A DNA stretch of 64,000 nucleotides from the NCBI RefSeq assembly GCF_016464385.1, contig NZ_JADMLH010000003.1, positions 124,001 through 188,000 of the forward strand. The letters run 5' to 3'. Shown here piece after piece: positions 43,168 to 51,536 of the stretch (position 1 is the first letter of the stretch; the number at the start of each line of letters is the position of its first letter). Under the pieces are notes generated by a model. It saw only the letters and a program-made list of their open reading frames with translations, had not been told where the DNA came from and did not search any database. The position numbers and the translations under genes were made by a program. The DNA is from Nucisporomicrobium flavum. Its GTDB lineage: Bacteria > Actinomycetota > Actinomycetes > Mycobacteriales > Micromonosporaceae.

Positions 43168-43974
43168 TCAGCCGGCCGTGGCCGTGGCCAGCTTGACGCC
43201 GAACCCGACGAAGACCGCGCCGATACCCGTGGCCGCCATGGCCGACAGCCGCCGCCGGCGCCGGAACTGACCGGCGAGGAACTGCCCACCGAAGATCAGC
43301 CCGCTCAGGTAGAGGAAGCTGAACACCTGCAGGATCGCCCCGAGGATCAGGAACGACACGGCCGGATGGGCGTACCCCGGGTCCACGAACTGGATGAAGA
43401 ACGACACCACGAAGAGAATCGCCTTCGGGTTGAGCAGGCTGACAACAAGAGCCCGCCGGAACGGCCTCCGCATCCCCACCCCGACCTTGCCCTCGCCGAC
43501 GCCTCTCTTGCCCGCGCCCGCGCCCGCACCTCTCGCGCTCGCGCCCGCGTCTGTCGCGCCCGCACCTGCGCCTTTCGCGCCCGCGTCTGGCGCGCTGTCG
43601 GCGTGCCAGGCTGCTGCGTCGCCGTCGCTCGCGGGCTCGGCGCCACTCTCATCGCTGATCGCCGCACTGCGTTCCCGCCACTTCCGCCAGGCGCCGCGGA
43701 TGATGCCGAACCCGACCCACGCCAGGTACGCCCCGCCCGCGTACTTCACCACCATGAAGACCGGCGGATACGTCCGCAGCAGCGACGCCACCCCGGCAGC
43801 GGCGAGCACCATGAGCACCGCGTCGCCGAGGAAGACGCCGCCGGCCGCTCGATATCCCGCGCGGACCCCGCGCTGGGCGGCGACGGAGAGCACGAAGATC
43901 GAGTTGGGGCCGGGCAGCAGCACGATCGCCACGGTCCCCAGCACGTACGTCCAGAAGTCGGTGATGCCCAGCAC
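43168..43974 (-). CDS. LysE family translocator with low-complexity loop
   Basis: Amino-acid exporter of the LysE/RhtB superfamily, 268 residues. N-terminal helices ITDFWTYVLGTVAIVLLPGPNSIFVLSVAAQRG (family PGPN signature), then VFLGDAVLMVLAAAG. C-terminal half has SLLNPKAILFVVSFFIQFVDP. Between them a long cytoplasmic loop (~115-180) is enriched in Ala, Gly and Asp with GAGAGATDAGASARGAG-like repeats, far longer than usual. Start taken at the GTG at 43974, matching the conserved N-terminus; an extension to 44031 is open. Substrate unknown. Confidence 0.85.
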   Translation of the reverse strand: MLGITDFWTYVLGTVAIVLLPGPNSIFVLSVAAQRGVRAGYRAAGGVFLGDAVLMVLAAAGVASLLRTYPPVFMVVKYAGGAYLAWVGFGIIRGAWRKWRERSAAISDESGAEPASDGDAAAWHADSAPDAGAKGAGAGATDAGASARGAGAGAGKRGVGEGKVGVGMRRPFRRALVVSLLNPKAILFVVSFFIQFVDPGYAHPAVSFLILGAILQVFSFLYLSGLIFGGQFLAGQFRRRRRLSAMAATGIGAVFVGFGVKLATATAG

Positions 43975-44146
43975 GGCACCATCCTGAGGCGGTAGCGGTT
44001 TCGAGGCGATAGGTCGCCAGGACAGGATCATGTGGCCTTGCCCACGGGCGCGGCATCATGTGGTCTGGCCTACGGGGGTATGGCGCCGCCCAGACCGAGC
44101 GGCGATCCGGAGCCAGGGCGCGGCCTCACGATCCTTTGCCGCCCCG

Positions 44147-45385
44147 TCACCCCGCCGCCAGCCGCTGCCGCAACCGGTCACGGACTCCCGGCCACTCGTC
44201 GGCCGTGACCGCGAAGACGACCGTGTCGCGCCACGTGCCGTCCGGACGTAGCCGATGGTGCCGGAGCAACCCGTCACGGCTCGCGCCCAGCCGCGCGATC
44301 GCCCGCTGGGAACGCTCGTTGCGGATGTCGGTGTACCAGAACACACGCTCGGCCTCGAGCACGTCGAACGCCCGCTCCAACAGCAGGAGCTTGGCTTCCG
44401 TGTTCACGCCCGTACGCCACCACCGCCGCCCGAGCATGGTGTGGCCGATGCCCAGAGCACGGCCGGACGGGTCGATGTCGTGGTAGCTCGTCGTACCCAT
44501 GACTTCGCCGGTGTCCGGGTCGCACTGGGCCCAGGCGACCCGTTCGCCGAGCCATTGCTGCCGAGCTGCGGTCTGCACGATGTCGGCCATCTGCTCCCGC
44601 GTCTCCGGCCGGGGGATGGTCAGAAACTGCCACACCTCATCGTCGCCGAGCGCGGTGAGCAAGCCGTCCACGTGCGAGGGGGCGAGCGGCTCGAGCGACA
44701 CGTGCTTTCCGCGCAGGGGCACCGCCGTGTGCCACGGTGAGGTCGGGCCGGGAAGGTAGGCCGGGGTCGCCGCAGCCACTCCGGCGTCGGGCTCCGGTGG
44801 GCCCGCGATGCGGCGGAGCGGCAGGACGCCGGCCCAGTGCGGCAACGGCAGATCCTCGCTCTCCTCTGCTGCACCGCCTGCTCTGGTGCGTACGGAAACC
44901 TCGTGCAACGGCAGGGACAGAACGACGGTGGTCGCCAATTCGCGGGCCGTCGGCGGGCGGCTGTCGGCCGACCGGCCGGCTCCCAGCTTCTCCACCAGGG
45001 CTGTCATGGCGTTCTGCTTCTCCGTCTGGTCGGTGACGGGCCGGGCAGTTCCGTGCACGACGACCGATCGGTAATTCGCACTGTGGTGGAACTGTGAGCG
45101 CGCGTAGATCAGCCCATCGAGCAACGTCACCGAGACGGACATCGGGACACCGTCGCCGCGCGCGGTCAAGCCGAGCCTTCCGCCGGTCGAAGCATGGAGG
45201 TACAGCGTCTCGCCGACGCGGACGTGCAGCGTGGGCAGGATGCGGGGCTCGCCGTCGATCACGAACGCCACCGCGCAGTCGTACCCCTCGTCCAGGATGG
45301 CGTGGGCCGCCTCGCGGTCGTAGCGCATGCGGCCCCGGTTTCGGGTGGCCGTGGTCCGGGCGGTGGGCTGGTAGACGGCGGTCAC
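44147..45385 (-). CDS. Bifunctional PNPOx-like flavin-binding / GNAT acetyltransferase fusion
   Basis: 412-residue fusion. The first ~185 residues form a pyridoxamine-5'-phosphate-oxidase-like split barrel (CAVAFVIDGEPRILPTLHVRVGETLYLHASTGG, then HSANYRSVVVHGTARPV). A Pro/Ala linker follows, then a GNAT domain (~225-405; LRGKHVSLEPLAPSHVDGLL, GIGHTMLGRRWWRTGVNTEAKLLLLERAF). Such fusions are known in actinobacteria; activity is not established. GTG at 45385 has gaggagggg upstream. It is divergent from a MocR-type regulator, a context reminiscent of PdxR circuits, so flavin or PLP-vitamer metabolism is possible. Confidence 0.88.
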   Translation of the reverse strand: MTAVYQPTARTTATRNRGRMRYDREAAHAILDEGYDCAVAFVIDGEPRILPTLHVRVGETLYLHASTGGRLGLTARGDGVPMSVSVTLLDGLIYARSQFHHSANYRSVVVHGTARPVTDQTEKQNAMTALVEKLGAGRSADSRPPTARELATTVVLSLPLHEVSVRTRAGGAAEESEDLPLPHWAGVLPLRRIAGPPEPDAGVAAATPAYLPGPTSPWHTAVPLRGKHVSLEPLAPSHVDGLLTALGDDEVWQFLTIPRPETREQMADIVQTAARQQWLGERVAWAQCDPDTGEVMGTTSYHDIDPSGRALGIGHTMLGRRWWRTGVNTEAKLLLLERAFDVLEAERVFWYTDIRNERSQRAIARLGASRDGLLRHHRLRPDGTWRDTVVFAVTADEWPGVRDRLRQRLAAG

Positions 45386-45399
45386 GGGCCCCTCCTCAA

Positions 45400-45446
45400 C
45401 ATGATCAGACTTGCCATGATCTTTGTTCTAGTACATAATCCGTGAT
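45400..45446 (+). promoter_or_regulatory. Leaderless promoter of the mocR-like gene with CATGATC repeats
   Basis: TTGCCA (45411-45416), 17-nt spacer, CATAAT (45434-45439), then the GTG start at 45447, so transcription likely begins at or beside the start codon. CATGATC occurs at 45400-45406 and 45415-45421; the second overlaps the -35. Directly repeated sites in divergent gaps are typical of MocR regulators. Confidence 0.6.
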
Positions 45447-46793
45447 GTGCCAGAACAATATCAGGTCGAGGGCTCATCGGCAGCCTCGATTTCCGCGAGC
45501 ATCGAGTCGGGCGTCCTCAGCGGTGCCTGGAGCTCGGGCGATGCGCTGCCGCCCATCCGGGCACTCGCCGACCGGCTGGCCGTCAGCCCGGCGACCGTCT
45601 CCAAGGCCTATGAGGAGCTGCGGCGGCGCGGCATCGTGGAGACCTCGGGCCGGCGTGGCACCCGGATCCGGCCGCGTCCGCCGGTGGCCGGCCCGCGGGC
45701 GTCGTTGCGCCTGCCCGTGCCGCCTGGCGCGCTGGATCTGTCGTCGGGAGATCCTGACGTCCGGTTACTGCCTCCGTTGGGGCCGCATCTCCGCGCGGTC
45801 TCCGACGAGATCGGTGCGCCGTCCGGCTATGCGGCGGCCGGCCCGCTGCCGCAGCTGATCGAGGCTGCGCGACTGCGGTTCGAGGCAGACGGCGTACCGA
45901 TGGGCAGCGCGTCGATCGCCGTCACCAGCGGCGCGCTGGACGCGATCGAGCGGCTCCTCACGACGCACCTTCGCCCCGGCGACCGCGTGGTCGTCGAGGA
46001 TCCCGGGTGGGCCAACCTCCTCGACCTCATCGCCGCGCTCGGTTTGAAGCCCGTGCCGGTGCGGATGGATGACGAGGGTCCGCTGCCGGAGGACGTTCGC
46101 GCCGCGGTGATGACCGGGGCGCGAGCCGTCGTCATCACGGCCCGCGCACAGAATCCGACAGGCGCCGCCACCACTGCGAGCCGAGCCGCAGAGCTGCGCA
46201 AGGCGCTGTCTTTCGGGAAAGCCGTGCTGCTCATCGAGGACGACCACGCTGCCGAGCTGGCAGGGGTGCCGCTGTACACGTTGAGCGGCTCCACCCCCTT
46301 CTGGGCGTTCATCCGCTCGGCCTCCAAACCGTTCGGTCCCGATCTGCGCACAGCGGTCATGGCGGGGGACGAAGTAACGATCGCGCGCGTGGTGGGTCGC
46401 ATGCGCACGGGGGCCGGCTGGGTGTCCACCTTGCAGCAGCGACTCCTGGTGCGGCTCTGGCAGGACGAGTCTGTCGCGGCCGCAATAGCCGCGGCCGGGC
46501 GCAGCTATGACCGCCGTCGCGACGCTCTGCGGGACGCGCTCACCGCCCGCGGGGTCAAGGCCTACGGCGTGACAGGCATCAATCTTTGGGTACGCACAGA
46601 CAGCGAGACCCGCCTGGTCACGGCGTTACGCGATGCGGGGTACGCGGTGGCGCCGGGTTCCCTGTTCCGCATCGACGAGCCGGCGGGCGTACGCATCACC
46701 ATCAGCGCGCTGGACGACGCCGCCGTGGAACCGCTCGCCGAGGCCGTGGCCGCGGCGGCGCACTCGCCCGGCGTGACCATCATCGGGAGGTGA
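45447..46793 (+). CDS. MocR-type GntR/aminotransferase-fold transcriptional regulator
   Basis: 448 residues. N-terminal GntR winged helix (~10-75; LPPIRALADRLAVSPATVSKAYEELRRRGIVET) joined to a fold-type I aminotransferase-like domain. Features: VTSGALDAIERLL, EDPGWANLLDLI, TARAQNPTGA and an SASKPFGPDLR segment carrying the expected PLP lysine. PLP binding would allow sensing of B6 or an amino-compound. The gene starts with GTG after a leaderless promoter and is divergent from the PNPOx-GNAT fusion, its probable target. Confidence 0.88.
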   Translation: MPEQYQVEGSSAASISASIESGVLSGAWSSGDALPPIRALADRLAVSPATVSKAYEELRRRGIVETSGRRGTRIRPRPPVAGPRASLRLPVPPGALDLSSGDPDVRLLPPLGPHLRAVSDEIGAPSGYAAAGPLPQLIEAARLRFEADGVPMGSASIAVTSGALDAIERLLTTHLRPGDRVVVEDPGWANLLDLIAALGLKPVPVRMDDEGPLPEDVRAAVMTGARAVVITARAQNPTGAATTASRAAELRKALSFGKAVLLIEDDHAAELAGVPLYTLSGSTPFWAFIRSASKPFGPDLRTAVMAGDEVTIARVVGRMRTGAGWVSTLQQRLLVRLWQDESVAAAIAAAGRSYDRRRDALRDALTARGVKAYGVTGINLWVRTDSETRLVTALRDAGYAVAPGSLFRIDEPAGVRITISALDDAAVEPLAEAVAAAAHSPGVTIIGR

Positions 46794-46867
46794 CGCACGT
46801 GCCTGCTTGATCCCGTTCAGGTGACGCCGCCGGGCGTGGAGCGTGCGCCGAGGGGTAGAAACGGTGC

Positions 46868-47530
46868 ATGCCCAGGACCGAGGCGCCCATCGGCGCGCAG
46901 CATTTCGTTCCGCCGGACGCGCACGAGCTCGACCAGCTCAAGGCCGCGGCCGCGCACTGCGAAGGCTGCGAGCTGTATCAGAACGCCACCCAGACCGTTT
47001 TCGGCCGCGGCGCCGCCAACGCCCGGGTGGTGTTCGTCGGTGAACAGCCCGGCGATGTCGAGGACCAGCAGGGCCTGCCCTTCGTCGGCCCGGCCGGACG
47101 GCTGCTGCGTGAGGCGGTGGACGACGCCGGCCTCGACCCCGGCAACGTCTACATCACCAACGCGGTGAAGCACTTCCGCTTCGAGCTGCGAGGCAAGCGG
47201 CGCATCCACCAGAGCCCGGGGCCGGCGCACATCACCGCCTGCCGACCCTGGCTGGTGGCCGAGTTCGCGCTGCTCAAGCCGGAGCTCGTGGTGGTGCTCG
47301 GCGCGACGGCGGCCAAAGCGCTGCTCGGGCCGTCGTTCCGGGTCACCCGTTCGCGGGGCCAGCTCATGCCGTGGCCCGCGTCCGCACAGCACCCCGAGGA
47401 CTTCCCGGTCGCGGAGATCCAGGCGCTCGCCACGATCCACCCGTCCGCCGTGCTGCGGGCCGATGACCGCGACGCCGCGTATCAGAGCCTGGTCGAGGAC
47501 CTGAAGGTGGGAGCGGCCGCGCTGGCGTGA
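46868..47530 (+). CDS. udgX: Uracil-DNA glycosylase-like protein UdgX
   Basis: UDG-superfamily Fe-S protein of 220 residues. Motif A is GEQPGDVED (58-66). The R-loop insertion KRRIHQ at 110-115 is the UdgX hallmark: in the mycobacterial enzyme the histidine of this loop (here H114) becomes covalently linked to the abasic sugar after uracil removal. CEGC (31, 34) and C125 are candidate cluster ligands. THPS-like motif is IHPSAVLR. Two genes upstream of recA. Confidence 0.92.
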   Translation: MPRTEAPIGAQHFVPPDAHELDQLKAAAAHCEGCELYQNATQTVFGRGAANARVVFVGEQPGDVEDQQGLPFVGPAGRLLREAVDDAGLDPGNVYITNAVKHFRFELRGKRRIHQSPGPAHITACRPWLVAEFALLKPELVVVLGATAAKALLGPSFRVTRSRGQLMPWPASAQHPEDFPVAEIQALATIHPSAVLRADDRDAAYQSLVEDLKVGAAALA

Positions 47531-47567
47531 TCCGTGGCACCGCCGGGCCCGCGGGTAGGCTTGCCGG

Positions 47568-47768
47568 GTGCGGTTGACGGATTTCTGGCAGCGTCTCGAG
47601 CAGGCCTTCGGCGTCGCGTACGCGCGCAGCTTCGCCGCCGATCATTCCTTCTCCGGCCTGGGTGGACGGACGATCAACGAGGCCATCGCCCAAGGTGTCG
47701 ATACGGCTACTGTGTGGCGCGCTGTGGTGGCGGCGTACCCCGATCGGGTGCCTTCGCGCCTGCGCTGA
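47568..47768 (+). CDS. DUF3046 small protein
   Basis: 66-residue protein (start GTG 47568) with the compact pattern RLTDFWQRLEQAFG and ARSFAADHSFSGLGGRTINEAI. DUF3046 genes commonly lie just upstream of recA in actinobacteria; the function is unknown. It sits 37 nt after udgX and may share its transcript. recA has its own damage-type promoter after it. Confidence 0.85.
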   Translation: MRLTDFWQRLEQAFGVAYARSFAADHSFSGLGGRTINEAIAQGVDTATVWRAVVAAYPDRVPSRLR

Positions 47769-47795
47769 CCGTTTTTTCGTACGTTTGTTCTGGCG

Positions 47796-47831
47796 TGTCG
47801 CTCGATCGTCGTACACCTGTTCGGCTATTGT
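47796..47831 (+). promoter_or_regulatory. recA damage-responsive promoter region with SOS box
   Basis: 47809-47824 reads tcgtacacctgttcgg, matching the actinobacterial LexA box TCGAAC-N4-GTTCGA in 10 of 12 defined positions. TGTCGCTC (47796-47803), 8 nt, then TACACC is a looser match to the LexA-independent (PafBC-type) recA promoter. TATTGT (47826-47831) is a candidate -10. Confidence 0.6.
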
Positions 47832-47966
47832 CCTCAGCGGCGTGGTCATCCACAGCTCCGGGCCGGGCGGCGGTTTTTGTCAGACCCACCGTCTAGCGTG
47901 ACCCGCGTGGTGAACAGAAGCTCGGCGGCGAAGACGCCTGCGAAGTCGAATACAGGGGTGGCGGAC

Positions 47967-49013
47967 ATGGTGGCAGGACCTGATCGGGACAAGGCGCTCG
48001 ATCTCGCGCTGGCGCAGATCGACAAGCAGTTCGGCAAGGGTTCGGTGATGCGGCTGGGTGAGCGGCCGGTCGTGCAGACCGCTGTCATCCCGACCGGCTC
48101 CATCGCCCTCGACGTGGCGCTCGGCGTCGGCGGCCTGCCGCGCGGCCGCGTCATCGAGGTGTACGGGCCGGAGTCCAGCGGTAAGACCACGGTGGCCCTG
48201 CACGCGGTCGCCAACGCCCAGCGTGCCGGCGGCATCGCGGCCTTCATCGACGCCGAACACGCGCTCGACCCGGAATACGCCCGCGCCCTCGGCGTCGACA
48301 CGGACGCCCTGCTGGTGTCCCAGCCGGACACCGGCGAGCAGGCGCTCGAGATCGCGGACATGCTGATCCGCTCCGGCGCGCTCGACATCATCGTCATCGA
48401 CTCGGTCGCCGCGCTCGTGCCGCGCGCCGAGATCGAGGGTGAGATGGGCGACAGTCACGTCGGTCTGCAGGCCCGCCTCATGAGCCAGGCGCTGCGGAAG
48501 ATCACCGGCATTCTCAGCAACTCCGGCACGACGGCCATCTTCATCAACCAGCTCCGCGAGAAGATCGGCGTCATGTTCGGCTCGCCCGAGACGACGACCG
48601 GTGGCCGCGCCCTGAAGTTCTACGCGTCCGTGCGCCTCGACGTGCGCCGCATCGAGAGCCTCAAGGACGGCACCGACGTGGTCGGCAACCGCACCCGCGT
48701 CAAGGTCGTGAAGAACAAGGTCGCGGCGCCGTTCAAGCAGGCCGAGTTCGACATCATGTACGGCAAGGGCATCTCCCGCGAGGGCTCGCTGATCGACGTG
48801 GGCGTCGAGCAGAACATCATCCGCAAGTCCGGCGCCTGGTACACGTACGACGGCGACCAGCTGGGCCAGGGCAAGGAGAAGGCCCGCGAGTTCCTCAAGG
48901 AGAACCCGGACGTCGCCGCCGAGATCGAGAAGAAGATCCTCGAGAAGCTCGGCGTCGGCCAGACCACCGGCGACGCCGCAGGCGGCCCGGAGCTCCCCCC
49001 GGTCGACTTCTGA
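47967..49013 (+). CDS. recA: Recombinase RecA
   Basis: Full-length RecA of 348 residues that forms filaments on single-stranded DNA for recombination and LexA autocleavage. Walker A is GPESSGKT with K73, IDAEHALDP follows, loop-region [32 protein letters not shown] is standard, and the C-terminus is [21 protein letters not shown]. No intein. ATG 47967 ([15 protein letters not shown]) fits relatives and has aggggtgg upstream; the open frame to 47877 is leader. Confidence 0.97.
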   Translation: MVAGPDRDKALDLALAQIDKQFGKGSVMRLGERPVVQTAVIPTGSIALDVALGVGGLPRGRVIEVYGPESSGKTTVALHAVANAQRAGGIAAFIDAEHALDPEYARALGVDTDALLVSQPDTGEQALEIADMLIRSGALDIIVIDSVAALVPRAEIEGEMGDSHVGLQARLMSQALRKITGILSNSGTTAIFINQLREKIGVMFGSPETTTGGRALKFYASVRLDVRRIESLKDGTDVVGNRTRVKVVKNKVAAPFKQAEFDIMYGKGISREGSLIDVGVEQNIIRKSGAWYTYDGDQLGQGKEKAREFLKENPDVAAEIEKKILEKLGVGQTTGDAAGGPELPPVDF

Positions 49014-49804
49014 CCGGAACGCCCCGTCCCGGGCGCTCGTTTCGCCACGCCGTGCCGGCGACTCACGTCCCCGGCACGGCACCGGCGGTAGGTCCGCGTC
49101 CCTGGCTCGGCGAGGTGTCGGCGGTGGGTCTGCGTGCGTCGCTCGCCGGCGGGCGGCGGTGGATCGCGTTTGCCGCTGGCTGCGCGTTGGCGGTGGGTCT
49201 GCGTCGCTGCTGGCTAAGGGTGGGTGCTGGGTCTGAGCTCATTGCCGGCCGGCCGGGCGTGGGTGCTGGGGCCGAGCTTATTGCCGGTCGGCGTGGGCAT
49301 CACCAGGCTTGCGTCCACTTGTCGCCAACGGCTCTTGCTGCGCGAGGGCTTGGGATGACTACGGTCGCGGTTCATCCTCAGGTGTTGCCCTCGGAGGCAA
49401 CTGCTGTCGCAGGCTGTGCTGCTTGACCGCTGTCGCTGGCTGCGCCGCTTGGCCGCGCGGCCTCGAGACGCGGCCGATCCGCCCCGGCGGCCGTTGCGTG
49501 CCTCCGGCTTGCAGGCGCTGACGCGGGATCCGCACTGCCGGTGACGCGATGCCCCTGCCGACGATGCTGCGAGCGTCCCGTCGTCGAGCAGGCCGCCCCG
49601 GTAATGCCTGTGCTGCCGACGGCGATGGACTTCTGCGACCGGCTGCCGACAGCGGCGGACTTCTTCAGCTTGCTGCTGACGGCAGTGGACTTTGCGGTCT
49701 GCTGCCGATGGCGGTGGATTTTGCAGTCGGCTGCCGACCGCCGGGCCTGGCGCGAGCGACTCCGGCTTCCATCCGTGACAGATTGCTGCAGGAGGCGGTG
49801 AGCG
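49014..49804. repeat. recA-recX intergenic region with degenerate 29/30-bp repeats
   Basis: About 790 nt without a convincing gene. ggcggtgggtctgcgt-like sequence recurs near 49121 and 49190, and gtgggtgctggg twice near 49225 and 49260. A degenerate array with unit start ctgccgac falls at 49613, 49643, 49673, 49702 and 49731 (spacing 30, 30, 29, 29), each containing a gcgg/atggactt core. Small frames here are low-complexity. Confidence 0.65.
49049..49080. terminator. Hairpin after recA
   Basis: Perfect 10-bp stem gccgtgccgg (49049-49058) with 49071-49080 and a 12-nt loop, 36 nt after the recA stop; no U tract. Confidence 0.5.
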
Positions 49805-50545
49805 ATGGTCGGACGACGAGGTGCACGATCCGGGCGCGGATGGGATGCGCTTCCTCCCCGTTCACCGGAGGACGACGACGGCTTGCCGCGGGACAGCCGC
49901 CGCCGTGGCGGTGCCCGTGGGGGCTCCTCCCGCCGGCAGGCCGACCCCTCCGGCGCTTCGGCGGGTGGTCGCCGGGACGCTTCCGCGGAACGGCCGGCTG
50001 AACCACCCCGGCCGGAGTCCGAAGTGGCGCGCGAAATCTGTCTGCGGCAGCTCGCCGTGCGGCCACGTACCCGGGCGGAGCTCGCCAAGGTGCTGGCTCG
50101 CAGGGAGATCTCCGAAGAGGTGATCGCCGAGGTGCTCGACCGGTACGACGAGGTCGGCATCATCGACGACGCCGCCTTCGCCCGGGCCTGGGTCACCAGC
50201 CGGCACCAGGGCCGCGGCCTGGCGCGCCGGGCGCTGGCCAACGAGCTCCGCCGGCGTGGCGTCGACGCCGAGGTCGCCACCGAGGCCCTCGAGACGCTGG
50301 ACGAGGACGAAGAGGCGGCGACCGCACGGACGCTGGTGGACCGCAAGCTGCGTACGGCGACCGGCACACCCGACCAGGTCTTCCGTCGCCTCGTCGGCAT
50401 GCTCGCGCGCAAGGGCTATCCGGCGGGGGTCGCCATCCGAGCGGTGAAGGACGCCTTGGGGGCCCGGGACGCGGAAGCGGCGGAGTTCGCCGACCAGATC
50501 GACGCCGACGCCATGGCGGACCAGGAGAACGACAACCTGTCCTGA
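49805..50545 (+). CDS. recX: Regulatory protein RecX
   Basis: RecA modulator of 246 residues that limits filament growth. The first ~75 residues are a charged, disordered extension. The three-helix-repeat RecX core then starts at EVAREICLRQLAVRPRTRAELAKVLARREI and continues with YDEVGIIDDAAFARAWVTSRH and a GYPAGVAIRAV end. ATG at 49805 has aggagg at 49790-49795. recX normally follows recA closely; here a ~790-nt repeat region intervenes, so expression may be separate. Confidence 0.93.
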   Translation: MVGRRGARSGRGWDALPPRSPEDDDGLPRDSRRRGGARGGSSRRQADPSGASAGGRRDASAERPAEPPRPESEVAREICLRQLAVRPRTRAELAKVLARREISEEVIAEVLDRYDEVGIIDDAAFARAWVTSRHQGRGLARRALANELRRRGVDAEVATEALETLDEDEEAATARTLVDRKLRTATGTPDQVFRRLVGMLARKGYPAGVAIRAVKDALGARDAEAAEFADQIDADAMADQENDNLS

Positions 50546-51536
50546 CGCCACGCCCGCTTCCGCTTCCACCCCGGCAGACCGCGAGCCGCTTTGCGCGCAG
50601 TCCGGGGCTGAGCCGACAGCATGCGACTGTTCCGTGGCGACATGCGTCCGTTGCCTTGACGGTATGCGGCAGTACGCCTGCCGGTTCAAGTCTGTCGCCC
50701 CGACGGCACGCGTTTGTCGGTTTGACGGCACGAGTCTGTCGCTCCGGCGGGATGAGTTCGTCGGCCTGACGGCACGAGTTTGTCGCCCTGGTGTTCGGCA
50801 GCAGGCGTCTGTTGCTCGAGGGCGCGAGTCTGTTGCTCGACCGCACGCGTCCGTTGCCCTGGCTGCGCGCCGAAAGTGCCCTGGGTGTGCGCGCCGAAAG
50901 TGCCCTGGGTGCGCGCGCCGAAAGTGCCCTGGGTGCGCGCCGAAAGTGCCCTTGCTGCGCGCGCCGAAAGTGCAGGCGGGCACCCATCGGTAAGCGGTTT
51001 GATGCAGCGCGTGTCTGACCGGCACCGGTTGAGGTTCCCAATCGGACAGGGCGGCAAGCTGAAAACGGACAGAGAAGGCGAGCGACTGCTCACGCCGAAT
51101 AAGTGTGGTTTCCACCTGCGCTTCCACGTGTAGCGGGCGCTTCTGCAGTTGCACGCGCCAGCGGCGTCAGCGTGCGGCCGCAGCTCCCGCACAAGGCGGC
51201 GTTGTCGGTGCTCGGTCCAGGCGGTGGAAGCTGTGCACCAGTCCAGCAGTGGAAGCTGTGTACCAGTCCAGGCGGTGGCGGCTATGCGACCGCAGCGGCT
51301 GGGCGACTCCAGTCGCACAACGGAGTCAACAAATCAGTAACGGTTCCGTCTCGGGGAGCCTTAAGCCCGTGCCCGCCCGGCCTCCGTACGCATATTGATG
51401 CATGGTGATTGTCCGTCTTCCACCATATTGTCAATGGTGGATAGAAAAGTTGGGGGGTGAGCCGGTAATCTGCTCGTCCGGACTGTGTTGATCATTGTCC
51501 ACTGAAGACGGACGAGTCTGAAGTACGGGGAGGAAC
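50546..51536. repeat. recX downstream region with two repeat families and the surface-protein promoter
   Basis: About 990 nt, no gene called. At ~50640-50865 about seven degenerate 22-28-bp units resemble gacggcacgagtctgtcgc. At 50865-50975 cgccgaaagtgccctgggtg recurs five times, the cgaaagtgc core at 50871, 50895, 50919, 50941 and 50965. At 51215-51286 gtccaggcggtggaagctgtg occurs three times, the third diverged. From about 51300 the sequence becomes AT-richer and forms the upstream region of the LPVTG gene. Confidence 0.7.
51420..51440. promoter_or_regulatory. Palindrome upstream of the surface-protein gene
   Basis: CCACCAT - attgtca - ATGGTGG, a perfect 7-bp inverted repeat in an AT-rich stretch 96 nt before the start codon. 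A further 10-bp inverted pair, gtccgtcttc (51411-51420) and gaagacggac (51504-51513), brackets it. Operator or RNA hairpin. Confidence 0.4.

Noticed and set aside
49541-49801. Small cysteine-rich frame between recA and recX
   Set aside because: Its apparent repeats come from the 29/30-bp DNA array, whose changing period breaks any protein-level repeat.
50640-50990. Possible CRISPR array
   Set aside because: Units are degenerate and contiguous, without constant-length unique spacers, and no cas genes lie nearby.
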